Positions 1 to 9,958 of a DNA stretch of 64,000 nt are shown here, piece by piece (within the stretch, counting starts at the first letter, position 1; each line of letters opens with the position of its first letter). The stretch spans positions 16,592-80,591 of the forward strand of contig JAJEDY010000021.1 in assembly GCA_022821275.1 (NCBI GenBank), read 5' to 3'. This DNA is from Candidatus Latescibacterota bacterium (GTDB lineage: Bacteria; Latescibacterota; UBA2968). The position numbers and the translations under genes were made by a program. Below the pieces are notes generated by a model. That model ran no database searches and was not told the origin of the DNA. It saw only the letters and a list, made by a program, of their open reading frames with translations.

Positions 1-3000
1 AACTCGGGCAGAGTCCGAAAGATCCCGACAAGAGCGTTGGCAACAAAGGTCTGGGTTTCAGGAGTGTCCTGGAGGTGTCCACCTGTCCGGAAATCTGGTC
101 CACAACTCCTACAGGAAGCGATACTTCTTTTGTCTTTCGTTTCGATCCTTCTGTTTCCGATCAGGTGGCAACAGCAGCGCAAACCCTCGAAAAGCAGGGG
201 CTTGATGTAAACTCGCCTTTTGATCCGAAGATTTCGCTTGTCGACTGGTCGTCCCAACAACTAAATCAATATCGAGAACGCTTATCTGATACCAATCTCA
301 ATATAGAGTACGAAACCAAGAAGTTTTTGTCGCCATACCTGTTCCCGCTTACAATCGGAGGCGTCCTGTCCGAGGTGGAGCATCTACTGAACGCAGGATG
401 CTCGACCGTCGTTAGGCTTCGCTTGGATGGTGGGAGGGTTGGCACGAGTGAGGAAGCAGTACAGTCTGTGAAGGATCAACTTCAAGAACTGGATGCCCGG
501 TCAATGCTTTTCCTGTCTCACCTTGAAAAGCTTGTCATCGACATTGATGGCGAGCGACGCATATTGGAACGAGTAGTCGATTCGGAGGACGAGTTATCTG
601 GTTGCCAACAGACATGCGAGCAGCGGTTGCTGGTTGGGAGTTCGGGGCCGACGCTCGAAGACGACACAACTCGCCAATTCCAGGTATGGACGCGCATCAT
701 CGGGGGAGATGAGAATCCGGATCAGGCAGAGCATATTAGTACCGTCGTGAAGCACTTGCCGAATCGATGGCCGGAAGTCCGCAAGGTTACTGTAGGCATC
801 GCTGTTGAGGAAGCACCCACACCCGAGGAGGGAGTTTTCGTGATTTTTTTGCCGACGGAGATGACTACAGGGACAGGAGCGCACATCAACGCACCCTTCT
901 ATGGATCTCTTGACCGCCGCCAAATCGACTTCAAAGATTCTTACAACAAAATGCTCCTCGAAAGCGTGCTGGATCTATGCCTCGACGCGGCCACTGGATT
1001 GATCTCCGAGGAACCCAGAGACTGGCGGGCACGGGCAGTGATTGATCTCCTCTCATCTACTGGGAACGTGGGTGGCAAGGATTGGCGGTTTATGGATCAA
1101 CTACATGACCGTGCGTTGGAAAGAGACAACTCGCTCGAAAATCAGACACTGGTCCTTTGCGATGACGGCTGGCATATTCCGGGCGAGACGAGAATGATGC
1201 CGGATATTGACGGTAATCTGATCGGCACAGAGATATGGCGCGAACACGCCGAATTTGCTGTTATTTCGACTGTGCTCGATGAGCGGCAGGACGCTATTGA
1301 GGAATTACTCACGAAGCTTGATGGTTCGTCGATCCCCACACATTACGAGTGGCAGCGAACAATTGAGCGGGTAGCAAGAAATGTCCAGGCTCGTGAGATT
1401 GATGTCACATGGGATGATTTTTTAAACAGCTTGATCGTAGTCCTGCCTGATGACCTGCGATCCGAACCGTGGGGTGGTCGCCCGGATCCACTCGTTGAGA
1501 CAAAATTCCTTCCCACTCAGGACGGGCGCCTAATCAGTGCCTCTGATTCCGCGAAGCTGTTCTTCCAACCTGTTCGGGGTGTTGACTCAGCCGCAGATCT
1601 CGTGGGAGATGTTCCTGACTCTGTCAAGCATCTTGTCGCTTTTCTCCACCAGAATATCCGAATACGCGAGGAGGGACCACAGGGGCGTTACACAGAAGTA
1701 CAAGAGTTCCTCAGCGGTCGGTTTGTACGGACATTTGAACGAGAGGAACTCCTTCGAGTTGTTATTAGCGCACTGCCTCCACTACCGGTTTCGCACGGAG
1801 GATCCGAAACTGACCTCTGTGCAGAACTTTTTACTTGGACGATAAGTTTTTTGGTTAATGAAGAATTAGAAACTTTGCTGCCTTTGATCAAGCGCTTGCC
1901 GGTGGCCTGCCATGGCGGCTGGTTTTCGATGACCGATGCTACGTTCGGGCCTGGCTGGTCAAACCGGCTCGGCGATCTTATCTGGTCACTCGCTGACGAG
2001 TTGCCAGAGGACGCGGCAATTCAGCTACGCAAGACAGCCCTTCTCCCGCCGGATGATCCCCGCTGGAGAGTTGCTGTGAAGGACCGTGTTGAGTTATTTG
2101 CTCGCGCTGGCGTAGTTGATGGGCTTCGGCTACAGGATGCCGATGAGGTTTGCTTTTGGATGCAGGGAGACGGTAGCCATGAACTCCCGCCTACGCCGCC
2201 GCACGATACTCTGCAGGTAGTGTGGGACGATTGGCGCAACGCCGTGCACGAGCAGGCGGAGCCCTCGTACACGGGTTGGCATGAGTACACTCTGTCGGGG
2301 ATCCAACTGCTACCCGAAATCCATTATATAGAAACACTGAGTCAGTCGGGGCGACAGGCCCTCTCGTGTCTGCTACTCGCCTCGTTGGAATCTTGGCCGG
2401 ATGACTGGGAGTCAGCCACAATCAGGAAGCCTAAGGGCTATTATTGGTCGCGCTCTATCAGATCACCGCTGAGTTACTGGCTGGAGACAGCGGCGTGGCT
2501 CAATGATGGCACTGCCGTCAAGCAGCCGCTTTCGCGCCGCTGGCTGGTTCCGGTGTCCCTTCTTCAAGGACAATTCGCCCGCTTCCAGCACCTTGACCCG
2601 CTATCTCTGGATCTTGCACGCAAGCTGGAGGCTAAACCTGAGTTGAAAGCAGCACTCATACGGCTTGGTCTGAATGCCTACCCGATGGAGGATGATCAGA
2701 CAGGGCCGGAGTTGCTTGAAGCTTTGGCTGCTGCTTGGAACTCTAAGAGAGTGGACGATGGAGGACGATTCGATATGTTCCTTGGGCAAGTGCGCGACGC
2801 ATGGCAGTGTCTCGATCCGGACAAGGGACTTCCTAAAAGTTTTCTAGTCATGACAGCACAGCGAACGTTCTCTACATATCAACAAAGCAAACTTGCAGAC
2901 GTTTACCTTCCCGATCACGGAGACAGGACTCGATCACTGCGGGAACATGGAAAATACATTTTGGAGATGCGCACGGCTGACGCTATCCGCTTGACCACGA

Positions 3001-5147
3001 CACTTCTTGCCGCAACGTCTATCAGACGGGCATCTACACTTGAAGAACGATTCCTCATCAATGATACTGGCTGGGCAGGTATGATTGATGGAATTCCCCC
3101 CCTTGAAGAGACTATATATACATGGCTACCAACAACCCTTCTCACCATCGCTGCACATGGGGGGGCTCGCACTGGTGCTGCGACAGAGACTTGGCGCGAG
3201 GCAGCTAACAGACTCCGGCGCACCCATGTTTTGGAGTGCGAGACTATTGCCATTGAGTTGGTTGACGACGATCAGGTTGTCGCCTCAAGCGAGCCAAAGG
3301 CACAGTGGCTACCCGGTGATGTGCTGGCTATAAGGCGCGATGTAGAGTTTGCTTACGAAAGCCTGGCACCGGCAGCTCAGGCGATGCTTGACCGACAAGA
3401 TCTTCTCAAAGACCTTCGACTCGTACTGGGAGCACTTGATGGTGACAAGAAGCCGACTTGCGAGCAGATTAAGGCGGCGATGGAGCGAGCAGAGATCGAC
3501 GCCCAAGATATTGCGGACATCCGACACCAATGGGCCGGTACCACCAGCCTGCTACTGGACCGCATCCGGCCAGTATTGGAACTGCTCGAGATACCTACCA
3601 GTGGATTCGATACGGCTGCGATAAACATCGAAAGCCTGACTAAATGGCTATCATCCAACCTCCAGCAATGGCCGGCTTCGGAGATACTGGCGGCAGCGCA
3701 GCGAAGTCATGACAACCATGCAATGGGTATGACAGCGTGGCGTGTGCTTGGCGATGATGTTGCTCAGCTTCCCGCGTGGAACAAAGCTCTCACTAAGCTT
3801 GGAGACCGGTATGTTGCTGTCGAGAATAGCGATGCAGACAAACAAATAGAGGCTCATCTAGAAGAAGCGAAGTTGCTATTACGTGGTTTTGCTCGCTACG
3901 TCGCTATTGAGGTGGATAACCCAGACCTATTCCACAAGATTGAGGCCATCCACCAGAACTTCAAAGGTGGCGAGGATTGGCCAACGCGATGGTGGGAAGT
4001 GCCGTTCGGAGCCATCATTGAGGAGTTGTGTACCAGCTACGCCGAAATCCTTAGTGTCGAGCACGACCTGGAGATGCTTGAAGGAGTAACGACTGTTGAC
4101 GACTTGCGCGCCGCATTTCAAGCGAAAGGTATAGCGACTGAACCCGATCCGTACGAGAATGCCGATGCAAACAAGAGGAAGCTCGAAGAGGTGGTCCGTC
4201 AAGTTCACGATCTTCACCGGGCATGGGTAGAACTCCGGAGTTCATCAGGTCCGATAGCATCAGATCCCGAACTACAGGAACTCGACACAGTAGCTTACTT
4301 GCGTTCCTTGACCGACGACGAACTGCTTGAGCGAGCTCTCAGTATCATCGGCGACGCCGATTTTGTCCAAGCCTGCGACGACTGTGTGAGTGTCGATGAT
4401 ATTCGTAAACGCCTCAGGCTTGATCAGAAAGTTATTGATGCCCAACGTGAGAAGAGATTACAGCGCAAAATAGAGGCAGAACGCCAACGAAGGACATTCG
4501 AGGTTGCCGGTAGATGCTTTGAGGTTGGAGCGATGAGTTACCGCGAACTTTTTGATCGTCTCAGCAGCCTCGGTGATCCGGAAGGACCACAGGTGAATAA
4601 GGATAAGTTCACACCACTGACACAAGCAGGCCCAAGCGGCGGTGGTTCTGGTGGAGGGGGCAGAAAGGCAGTTAAAACCTCACATCTGCGTCCCTCAGCC
4701 GAACTTAGCGAGTTGGTGGGTATCGTTGGAGAGATGCACGCCTATCGCTTCTTACGTGCGAAATTCGGTAACAACGTCGTGACTTGGGATACGTGGGTTT
4801 CGGAGATCCGGCTGAAAGTCCGGTCACTGGTGAAGGGGGAACCAGATAATACGAGCGACAGCTACGGCTACGACTTTCAGTTCAGTCACCACGGCAAAAA
4901 GTGGCACGTTGAGGTCAAGGCAACTACAGGAGAAGATCCGCAATTCGATCTCGGGATTAGTGAGATCGATGCGGCGACCGATCTTGCTCTGCGAGGTGAA
5001 CGATGGCGAATTCTACGAATTCGAAATGCGCTGTCAGATCAGCCAGAGTTCGACTGGCTTCCCAATCCATTTGAGGAGAAATACAAGGAGCTTTTCCGCC
5101 GGCACAGAGGCGGGATGATGGTGTCCTACAGACGTAAGAAGACATAG
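1..5147 (+). CDS. Sacsin/HSP90-like ATPase with C-terminal DUF3883 domain, 5' end outside the window
   Basis: The reading frame is open from base 3 to the stop at 5147, so the first GTG at 75 is internal and the true start lies left of the window. The first residues include GNKGLGFRSVL, the GHKL/HSP90-type ATP-lid motif of sacsin-like N-terminal ATPase domains. A long middle region of about 1,400 residues has no domain I recognise. After a Gly/Ser-rich linker (about residue 1530 of the visible part), the C-terminus matches DUF3883 (NO VEIN C-terminal type), with GYDF followed by WHVEVKATTG, a PD-(D/E)XK-like pattern. Family knowledge: proteins with this layout occur in bacterial accessory and defence regions, so an anti-phage role is possible but inferred. 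No neighbour with a matching role is visible downstream. Confidence 0.85.
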   Translation, partial: LGQSPKDPDKSVGNKGLGFRSVLEVSTCPEIWSTTPTGSDTSFVFRFDPSVSDQVATAAQTLEKQGLDVNSPFDPKISLVDWSSQQLNQYRERLSDTNLNIEYETKKFLSPYLFPLTIGGVLSEVEHLLNAGCSTVVRLRLDGGRVGTSEEAVQSVKDQLQELDARSMLFLSHLEKLVIDIDGERRILERVVDSEDELSGCQQTCEQRLLVGSSGPTLEDDTTRQFQVWTRIIGGDENPDQAEHISTVVKHLPNRWPEVRKVTVGIAVEEAPTPEEGVFVIFLPTEMTTGTGAHINAPFYGSLDRRQIDFKDSYNKMLLESVLDLCLDAATGLISEEPRDWRARAVIDLLSSTGNVGGKDWRFMDQLHDRALERDNSLENQTLVLCDDGWHIPGETRMMPDIDGNLIGTEIWREHAEFAVISTVLDERQDAIEELLTKLDGSSIPTHYEWQRTIERVARNVQAREIDVTWDDFLNSLIVVLPDDLRSEPWGGRPDPLVETKFLPTQDGRLISASDSAKLFFQPVRGVDSAADLVGDVPDSVKHLVAFLHQNIRIREEGPQGRYTEVQEFLSGRFVRTFEREELLRVVISALPPLPVSHGGSETDLCAELFTWTISFLVNEELETLLPLIKRLPVACHGGWFSMTDATFGPGWSNRLGDLIWSLADELPEDAAIQLRKTALLPPDDPRWRVAVKDRVELFARAGVVDGLRLQDADEVCFWMQGDGSHELPPTPPHDTLQVVWDDWRNAVHEQAEPSYTGWHEYTLSGIQLLPEIHYIETLSQSGRQALSCLLLASLESWPDDWESATIRKPKGYYWSRSIRSPLSYWLETAAWLNDGTAVKQPLSRRWLVPVSLLQGQFARFQHLDPLSLDLARKLEAKPELKAALIRLGLNAYPMEDDQTGPELLEALAAAWNSKRVDDGGRFDMFLGQVRDAWQCLDPDKGLPKSFLVMTAQRTFSTYQQSKLADVYLPDHGDRTRSLREHGKYILEMRTADAIRLTTTLLAATSIRRASTLEERFLINDTGWAGMIDGIPPLEETIYTWLPTTLLTIAAHGGARTGAATETWREAANRLRRTHVLECETIAIELVDDDQVVASSEPKAQWLPGDVLAIRRDVEFAYESLAPAAQAMLDRQDLLKDLRLVLGALDGDKKPTCEQIKAAMERAEIDAQDIADIRHQWAGTTSLLLDRIRPVLELLEIPTSGFDTAAINIESLTKWLSSNLQQWPASEILAAAQRSHDNHAMGMTAWRVLGDDVAQLPAWNKALTKLGDRYVAVENSDADKQIEAHLEEAKLLLRGFARYVAIEVDNPDLFHKIEAIHQNFKGGEDWPTRWWEVPFGAIIEELCTSYAEILSVEHDLEMLEGVTTVDDLRAAFQAKGIATEPDPYENADANKRKLEEVVRQVHDLHRAWVELRSSSGPIASDPELQELDTVAYLRSLTDDELLERALSIIGDADFVQACDDCVSVDDIRKRLRLDQKVIDAQREKRLQRKIEAERQRRTFEVAGRCFEVGAMSYRELFDRLSSLGDPEGPQVNKDKFTPLTQAGPSGGGSGGGGRKAVKTSHLRPSAELSELVGIVGEMHAYRFLRAKFGNNVVTWDTWVSEIRLKVRSLVKGEPDNTSDSYGYDFQFSHHGKKWHVEVKATTGEDPQFDLGISEIDAATDLALRGERWRILRIRNALSDQPEFDWLPNPFEEKYKELFRRHRGGMMVSYRRKKT

Positions 5148-5246
5148 ATGGCACAGCAAAACGATGGTGGGTAAAGATGGTCAACAAATGGATCGAGATA
5201 TAAACGGAGCATGTGGAATCTTTCTACGTGCGTTCAGAGATAACTC

Positions 5247-5264
5247 CATGCTGCAACAAGCATG
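5247..5264. promoter_or_regulatory. Inverted repeat upstream of the mannonate dehydratase gene
   Basis: CATGCT, six bases, then AGCATG form a perfect 6-bp dyad about 50 bases upstream of the start at 5316. It is not followed by a T-run, so an operator is likelier than a terminator. This could also be chance; nothing else supports a regulator here. Confidence 0.25.
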
Positions 5265-5315
5265 CATTGGCTAACACTTCTTAATGTAATATTTGTTAGA
5301 AAGGATCGGTTTATC

Positions 5316-6266
5316 ATGACCATTCAGGAGCAGTTGCACTACGAGCAGGTGAATGATGAGTCGCTGAGTTTTCTCAAAGCGATTGGCGTTGACTATCTGA
5401 CGATCAATCCGTCGATGGATATGCGCGATGGCAAAGATCGCCGCGCATATTGGGAAGAGGTGCGAGATAGAGCCGCGGATCACGGCCTGATTTTGAGAAA
5501 TGCCGCCAGCTATGGTTGGGATGAATTTACTCTGGGTTTGGGAGATCGAGATGAAAAAATAGATGCATGGTGTATGTTTATCCGCAATTTGGGAGAAGCG
5601 GGCATACCCACTTTGGGATACAATTTTAAGCCGATTGGCAATTTTCGCACGGAATCGGCGACGGGGCGCGGCGGCGTCAAATACAGCACGTTTGATTACG
5701 ACGAATGGGCGCGCGAGCGCGTGTATGTGCCCGACAAAGCTATCTCAGAAGCTGGCATGTGGGAAAATATCGAATATTTTTTGAAGCGCGTGATACCCGT
5801 GGCCGAGGAATACGGCGTGAGGATGGCATTGCATCCGGATGATCCGCCCATTCCCGAACCGATGGGTGGGGCCGCTCGCATTGTATCGACATTGGAGCAA
5901 TATCACCGCATCTTTGACCTTGCTCCCAGTTCGTGTAATGCCATGCTATTTTGCCAGGGTTGCGTGGCTGAAATGGGCGAAGATGTTTGCGAAGCGATCC
6001 GCGATATTGGTGGTCGGGACAAAATTGTGTACGTGCATTTTCGAGATATTCAGGGTACGCCGAGAAGTTTTCGAGAGGTGTTTATCGATGAGGGGCAAAA
6101 CGATATGCACAAGGCGATGCAAACCTACAAGGAAGTGGGGTTTAATGGCCCGTTTATGATGGACCACACCCCCAGGTTCTGGCAATCGGGTACTGAGTGG
6201 GCAGGTCGGGCGTTTGCCGTGGGGTACATGCGCGCGTTGATTCAGGTGGTTTATCAGGAAAGGTGA
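5316..6266 (+). CDS. Mannonate dehydratase-like protein (UxuA family)
   Basis: The enzyme family dehydrates D-mannonate to 2-keto-3-deoxygluconate in hexuronate breakdown, in the cytosol. I chose the ATG at 5316 because AAGGA lies 10 bases before it; an upstream ATG at 5262 lacks a ribosome site. Family metal-ligand positions are visible: His173 in LHPDDPP, Cys213 or Cys216 in LFCQGC, His241 in VHFRDIQG and Asp283 in MMDHTPR. At 316 residues it is shorter than classical UxuA (about 390), and the usual RPDHG near the C-terminus is replaced by MMDHTPR, so it may act on a related sugar acid. It is followed 12 bases later by a Gfo/Idh oxidoreductase, consistent with a two-gene sugar-acid operon ended by the hairpin at 7288. 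Confidence 0.85.
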   Translation: MTIQEQLHYEQVNDESLSFLKAIGVDYLTINPSMDMRDGKDRRAYWEEVRDRAADHGLILRNAASYGWDEFTLGLGDRDEKIDAWCMFIRNLGEAGIPTLGYNFKPIGNFRTESATGRGGVKYSTFDYDEWARERVYVPDKAISEAGMWENIEYFLKRVIPVAEEYGVRMALHPDDPPIPEPMGGAARIVSTLEQYHRIFDLAPSSCNAMLFCQGCVAEMGEDVCEAIRDIGGRDKIVYVHFRDIQGTPRSFREVFIDEGQNDMHKAMQTYKEVGFNGPFMMDHTPRFWQSGTEWAGRAFAVGYMRALIQVVYQER

Positions 6267-6278
6267 AAGGAGGGCAAT

Positions 6279-7271
6279 ATGAAAAAGAAGACGGTAAGTT
6301 CTCAGAAGGTCGTCAAGGTTGCCATGATCGGTGCAGGGGGGCGGTCGCGCAGTGTACACTATCCCTCGCTGAACGATATGGACGATGTCAAAATGGTGGC
6401 TGTATGTGAGTTGAATGAAGTGCGTATGATCGAGGTGGCAGGGGAATACGATATTCCCGCGCGATACACCAATTATGTGACGATGATCGAACGGGAGAAA
6501 CCCGATGTGGTTTATGCCATTATGCCACCGCATCACATATACGATCTGGCGGCAAATATTATGGAGATGGGCGTTAATATCATCATTGAAAAACCGCCTT
6601 CAGTAACGACCGAACAGGCCAAACAGATGGCGTTGTTGGCAAAAAAGAACAATGTGATTACGGGTGTGACATTCCAGAGGCGGTTTGCGCCGGTGATCCG
6701 CACGGGAAAAGAAATATGCGAGAAAAATGGACCGGTGCACAGCGCAGCGTCGTATTTTTATAAAAACGAAGTGGGCGGGCAACCCATTTACAAGGGGGCG
6801 CTGGAAAAACTGACCTGCGATGGTATTCACGCGGTGGATACGCTGCGGTATTTATGCGGTGGAGAAGTAGAAGCCGTGGCGAGCGATGTGCGGCGATTGG
6901 ATGCCACGTTTAGAAATATGCACACTGCGCTGGTGAAGTTTTCGTCTGGCGCGACAGGTGTGCTACAAAATTGTTATATGATGGGCAGGCGGATGTTCAC
7001 GGTGGAGGTGCATTCGACGGGTATTTCGATGTTTGGCGATCCCGAAGAGGGCGGGCAGGTATTTGCCGATGGCAAAGTCGAACCGGTGCGCTCGCTCGAT
7101 CCCTGGACACTGAGCGAAAGCGAGAAGCCACATGTCGCTTTTGGAGCTTATGCCATCAACCGCCATTTTATCGATTGCGTAAAAACGGATCAACAACCCG
7201 AAACAAATTTTGAAGATGCGGCAAAATCTATGGAATTGGTCGATGCGATTTACGATTCGCAAATTGGATGA
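6279..7271 (+). CDS. Gfo/Idh/MocA family NAD(P)-dependent oxidoreductase
   Basis: A 330-residue protein with an N-terminal Rossmann fold (VAMIGAGGRSRSVHYPSL, residues 14-31), the family EKPPS motif near residue 105 and DGIHAVDTLRYL near residue 183, which carries the His and Asp expected in the active site. Members oxidise or reduce sugars, inositols and their derivatives; the substrate cannot be read from sequence. AAAGGAGG precedes the ATG. The 12-base gap to the mannonate dehydratase-like gene argues for a shared transcript and a shared pathway, for example interconversion of a keto-sugar acid and its alcohol. Confidence 0.9.
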   Translation: MKKKTVSSQKVVKVAMIGAGGRSRSVHYPSLNDMDDVKMVAVCELNEVRMIEVAGEYDIPARYTNYVTMIEREKPDVVYAIMPPHHIYDLAANIMEMGVNIIIEKPPSVTTEQAKQMALLAKKNNVITGVTFQRRFAPVIRTGKEICEKNGPVHSAASYFYKNEVGGQPIYKGALEKLTCDGIHAVDTLRYLCGGEVEAVASDVRRLDATFRNMHTALVKFSSGATGVLQNCYMMGRRMFTVEVHSTGISMFGDPEEGGQVFADGKVEPVRSLDPWTLSESEKPHVAFGAYAINRHFIDCVKTDQQPETNFEDAAKSMELVDAIYDSQIG

Positions 7272-7287
7272 GATGTAATTATTAAGG

Positions 7288-7320
7288 AAAGGGCGGGATG
7301 CGATATATCCCGCCCTTTTT
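7288..7320 (+). terminator. Rho-independent terminator between convergent genes
   Basis: A 12-bp perfect stem (AAAGGGCGGGAT with ATCCCGCCCTTT), a 7-base loop and a run of T. It ends the oxidoreductase operon. The A-run on the other side means it may also serve the LON-domain gene arriving from the minus strand. Confidence 0.9.
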
Positions 7321-7331
7321 GTTATTGATTT

Positions 7332-7931
7332 TTACAACAGGTGTCCATTTCCTCGCGTTCGGCGTTTTACTTCCCGCAGGGTGGCGAGTGATTTTTCGAG
7401 CGCATTGGACACGGTTTTGAGGCGTTCATTGGGCGAGGTGCTTTCCAGAAGTGCTTGCTGTTCCTCAAGAGATAAGGTGAGATTTGATGCGAGGATGTAT
7501 GAGAGTGTACCCAGTTCCATGGTGGGTATTTGGGGCGATATCCAGCCCGATGAGAGCTTCATGGCTTCGGAATAGAGTTTTTTAGCGCGGTTCCCCAAAG
7601 AGATGTCAAAGGCTTCGTCGTCGTCATCTATGTCTTCTACAAAGCCCGATATGTACGGATGGATATCGTATCGCTGGATAACGCGAAAGCGTCTCGTTCC
7701 TTCAATTAAGATGTTCATTCGGCCATCGGGAAAACGATTGAGTAGGCCGACCACACGCGCCGCGCATCCGATGTCATTAAAATCGTCGTCTGTACCCCAT
7801 ACAAGACCAAACTCGGTGTCGTTGTCAAGGCATTCACCGATCATTTGCTTGTATCGCTCTTCAAAGATGTGCAGGGGAACACGCCGGTGTGGTAACAGCA
7901 CCATGTCGAGGGGGAAGAGGGGAAGTTCCAT
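7332..7931 (-). CDS. LON substrate-binding (N-terminal) domain protein
   Basis: A 199-residue stand-alone protein resembling the N-terminal, PUA-like substrate-binding domain of Lon protease: it begins ELPLFPLDMVLLPHRRVPLH and continues IFEERYKQMI, the usual start of the family. There is no AAA or Ser-Lys protease part, so it cannot degrade proteins itself. Such stand-alone proteins are widespread, with a presumed role in binding unfolded or target proteins; the role is not established. It lies 4 bases downstream of the LysR gene on the same strand and was probably co-transcribed with it. No good ribosome site precedes its ATG, which fits translational coupling. Confidence 0.9.
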   Translation of the reverse strand: MELPLFPLDMVLLPHRRVPLHIFEERYKQMIGECLDNDTEFGLVWGTDDDFNDIGCAARVVGLLNRFPDGRMNILIEGTRRFRVIQRYDIHPYISGFVEDIDDDDEAFDISLGNRAKKLYSEAMKLSSGWISPQIPTMELGTLSYILASNLTLSLEEQQALLESTSPNERLKTVSNALEKSLATLREVKRRTRGNGHLL

Positions 7932-7935
7932 TGGA

Positions 7936-8835
7936 TCAGGAGGCGGGTTTTTGATCGCTGTTTAAGAGAATATCGAGCAATTTTTGGGTGGCGATTGACA
8001 AACTGCGTCCTTTGCGAAAGAGGATGCCCAATGGCCGCTCAAAATCTCGATCTACAAAGTGAAGATGTGCAAGGGTTTTGCGAGCGAGTTCTTGTTCAAT
8101 GGCATTGAGTGGTAAAATAGAGATGCCAATATCGACTTCTACGGCGTGTTTTATAGGGGCTATGTGATCGAGTTCCATGACGATATTGGGGCGTATTTTG
8201 TGTTTTTTTAAGAATTGATCTATGGCGCGCCGAGTTGGGGTTTCAGGGGTAAAGAGAACCAGCGGAAATTTGTTGAGTTCTTGTGGTAAGAATGCGTTGC
8301 GAGAGGCCAATTCATGTTCGGGATGCATGGTCACGACCATCTTGTCCTGCGTAAAGGGCAGTACATCTACATTGCGTTGGGTGCGTGGATATGGCACAAT
8401 GCCCAAATCCACTTCGCCATTGGCAACATCGTCATAAATTTTATTTACCTGATCGTATTGGAGACGGAAATTAACCCGGGGATAGGCTTTGAGGTAGGTT
8501 TTGAGAAAGGGTGTGAGTTCGAGCATTCCCACGCTGTAAATAGATGACAGACGAACAGTTCCGGAAACCACTCCTCCCAGAGCCTGGATGCGGTGTTCCA
8601 TTTCTTCGTAGCGTCGGACAATGTCTCGGGCGTAAGAATAAAAAATTTCGCCTTCTGCAGTGAGTGTTAAGCGTCTTTTTTCCACTCGTTCGATGAGTTG
8701 TTTTCCCTGGCGTTTTTCAATGCTTTTGAGTTGCTGGCTTACCGCGGATTGGGTGACGGAATTAAGGACAGCGGTTTTGGAAAAACTCTGAGTTTCAATC
8801 AGGTCACAGAAGACTTTTAGGCTTGTAATCAGCAA
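7936..8835 (-). CDS. LysR family transcriptional regulator
   Basis: 299 residues. The N-terminal winged HTH is clear (SFSKTAVLNSVTQSAVSQQL, residues 18-37), followed by the family linker helix and a periplasmic-binding-like effector domain from about residue 90. The start is a TTG at 8833-8835, supported by GGAGAAAG just upstream; no in-frame ATG is as well placed. LysR regulators often control a divergent gene: here that is accD, about 250 bases away with its own good sigma-70-like promoter, so the target may instead be the LON-domain gene or a distant locus. The effector is unknown. Confidence 0.92.
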   Translation of the reverse strand: MLITSLKVFCDLIETQSFSKTAVLNSVTQSAVSQQLKSIEKRQGKQLIERVEKRRLTLTAEGEIFYSYARDIVRRYEEMEHRIQALGGVVSGTVRLSSIYSVGMLELTPFLKTYLKAYPRVNFRLQYDQVNKIYDDVANGEVDLGIVPYPRTQRNVDVLPFTQDKMVVTMHPEHELASRNAFLPQELNKFPLVLFTPETPTRRAIDQFLKKHKIRPNIVMELDHIAPIKHAVEVDIGISILPLNAIEQELARKTLAHLHFVDRDFERPLGILFRKGRSLSIATQKLLDILLNSDQKPAS

Positions 8836-9028
8836 GGGCTTTCTCCATTATTTAAATTATAAGAGGATGTAAAATTGTGAGGGGGTGTAAATTAGGGCGG
8901 CAAATCTATAAGAAAATTGAAACTATGTCAATAGAAAAACTGGTTGTAAAAAATATTTCCCGTTCTGAACGATGTATAGAAACAATGAATAGGGAACATT
9001 TTCTAAAATGCCAATTTTGGATTTGCCC

Positions 9029-9057
9029 TTGTAAAAAATGCCAGAACATCTTATACT
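9029..9057 (+). promoter_or_regulatory. Sigma-70-like promoter for accD-aroQ
   Basis: TTGTAA, a 17-base spacer, then TATACT. It would start transcription near 9064, which excludes the ATG at 9038 as the accD start and favours 9074 or 9089. Confidence 0.6.
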
Positions 9058-9088
9058 TCAATTTGTTATCGCCATGTGGAGATCGCTT

Positions 9089-9958
9089 ATGAACTGGTTT
9101 AACAAGCTCAAATCTGGCATTCAGACGCTCGTGCGCAAGCGTATGCCCGAAAATATCTGGCTCAAGTGCGAGCGGTGTGAACAAATAGTTTACCGAAAGA
9201 AACTCGAGCAAAATACGGGTATCTGCCCGCATTGCAAACATCACTTTCGCATATCCAGTGCCGAATATATCTCCGCTGTGCTCGATGAAGATTCCTTTGA
9301 AGAAATAGGTCAAGAGGTCAAATCGACCGATCCGCTCACATTTGTCGATCTACAACCCTATCCCGATCGGCTCAAAGAGTATCGCAAACGCACCGATATG
9401 GATGCCGCTGTTTTGGCTGGTGTGGGTAAGATTAATGGTGCGTCTGTGGGCATTGCCGTGCATGAATTTGGTTTTATGGGTGGGTCACTCGGTTCGGCTG
9501 AAGGAGAGCGAATTTGTCGGGTGATTGACCGATGTATGCGCGATCAATTGCCTCTAATTATTGTGTGCCGATCCGGTGGTGCGCGCATGCAAGAGAGTAT
9601 TTTTTCGCTGATGCAAATGGCGAAAGTCAATGCCAAGTTATCGCAATTTTCAGATGCGGGACTGCTGTTTATTTCCGTTCTGATAGATCCCACAACAGCC
9701 GGTGTAAATGCCAGTTATGCGTCAATTGGCGATATCAATATCGCCGAGCCAAATGCGTTGATCGGATTTACGGGATCGCGTATTACAGGGTCTTCTGTGA
9801 GTGCTTCCGAGATGGAAGCTCTGCGGCAAGCACAGCGCGCGGAGCAAGTGCTCGAACACGGTTTTGTCGATATGATTGTTTCTCGAGATAAAATGAGAGC
9901 AACCCTGTCTCAGTTGATTGAGATGCTGAGTAAAGAGCCACCCGAGGTTACTTCATGA
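9089..9958 (+). CDS. accD: Acetyl-CoA carboxylase carboxyltransferase subunit beta
   Basis: The beta subunit transfers the carboxyl group from carboxybiotin to acetyl-CoA with AccA, the first step of fatty acid synthesis. The N-terminal four-cysteine zinc finger is complete (Cys27, Cys30, Cys46, Cys49), followed by the crotonase-like carboxyltransferase domain with GGARMQE and the oxyanion-hole glycines. I chose the ATG at 9089 (MNWFNK, 290 residues), the usual AccD beginning; a 9074 start is possible and one at 9038 overlaps the promoter. Its stop overlaps the aroQ start (ATGA), so the two are translationally coupled. accA is not in the window. Confidence 0.95.
   Translation: MNWFNKLKSGIQTLVRKRMPENIWLKCERCEQIVYRKKLEQNTGICPHCKHHFRISSAEYISAVLDEDSFEEIGQEVKSTDPLTFVDLQPYPDRLKEYRKRTDMDAAVLAGVGKINGASVGIAVHEFGFMGGSLGSAEGERICRVIDRCMRDQLPLIIVCRSGGARMQESIFSLMQMAKVNAKLSQFSDAGLLFISVLIDPTTAGVNASYASIGDINIAEPNALIGFTGSRITGSSVSASEMEALRQAQRAEQVLEHGFVDMIVSRDKMRATLSQLIEMLSKEPPEVTS

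Noticed and set aside
5946..6536. A 196-residue minus-strand open frame
   Set aside because: Antisense across the mannonate dehydratase and oxidoreductase genes, with unlikely His-rich composition.
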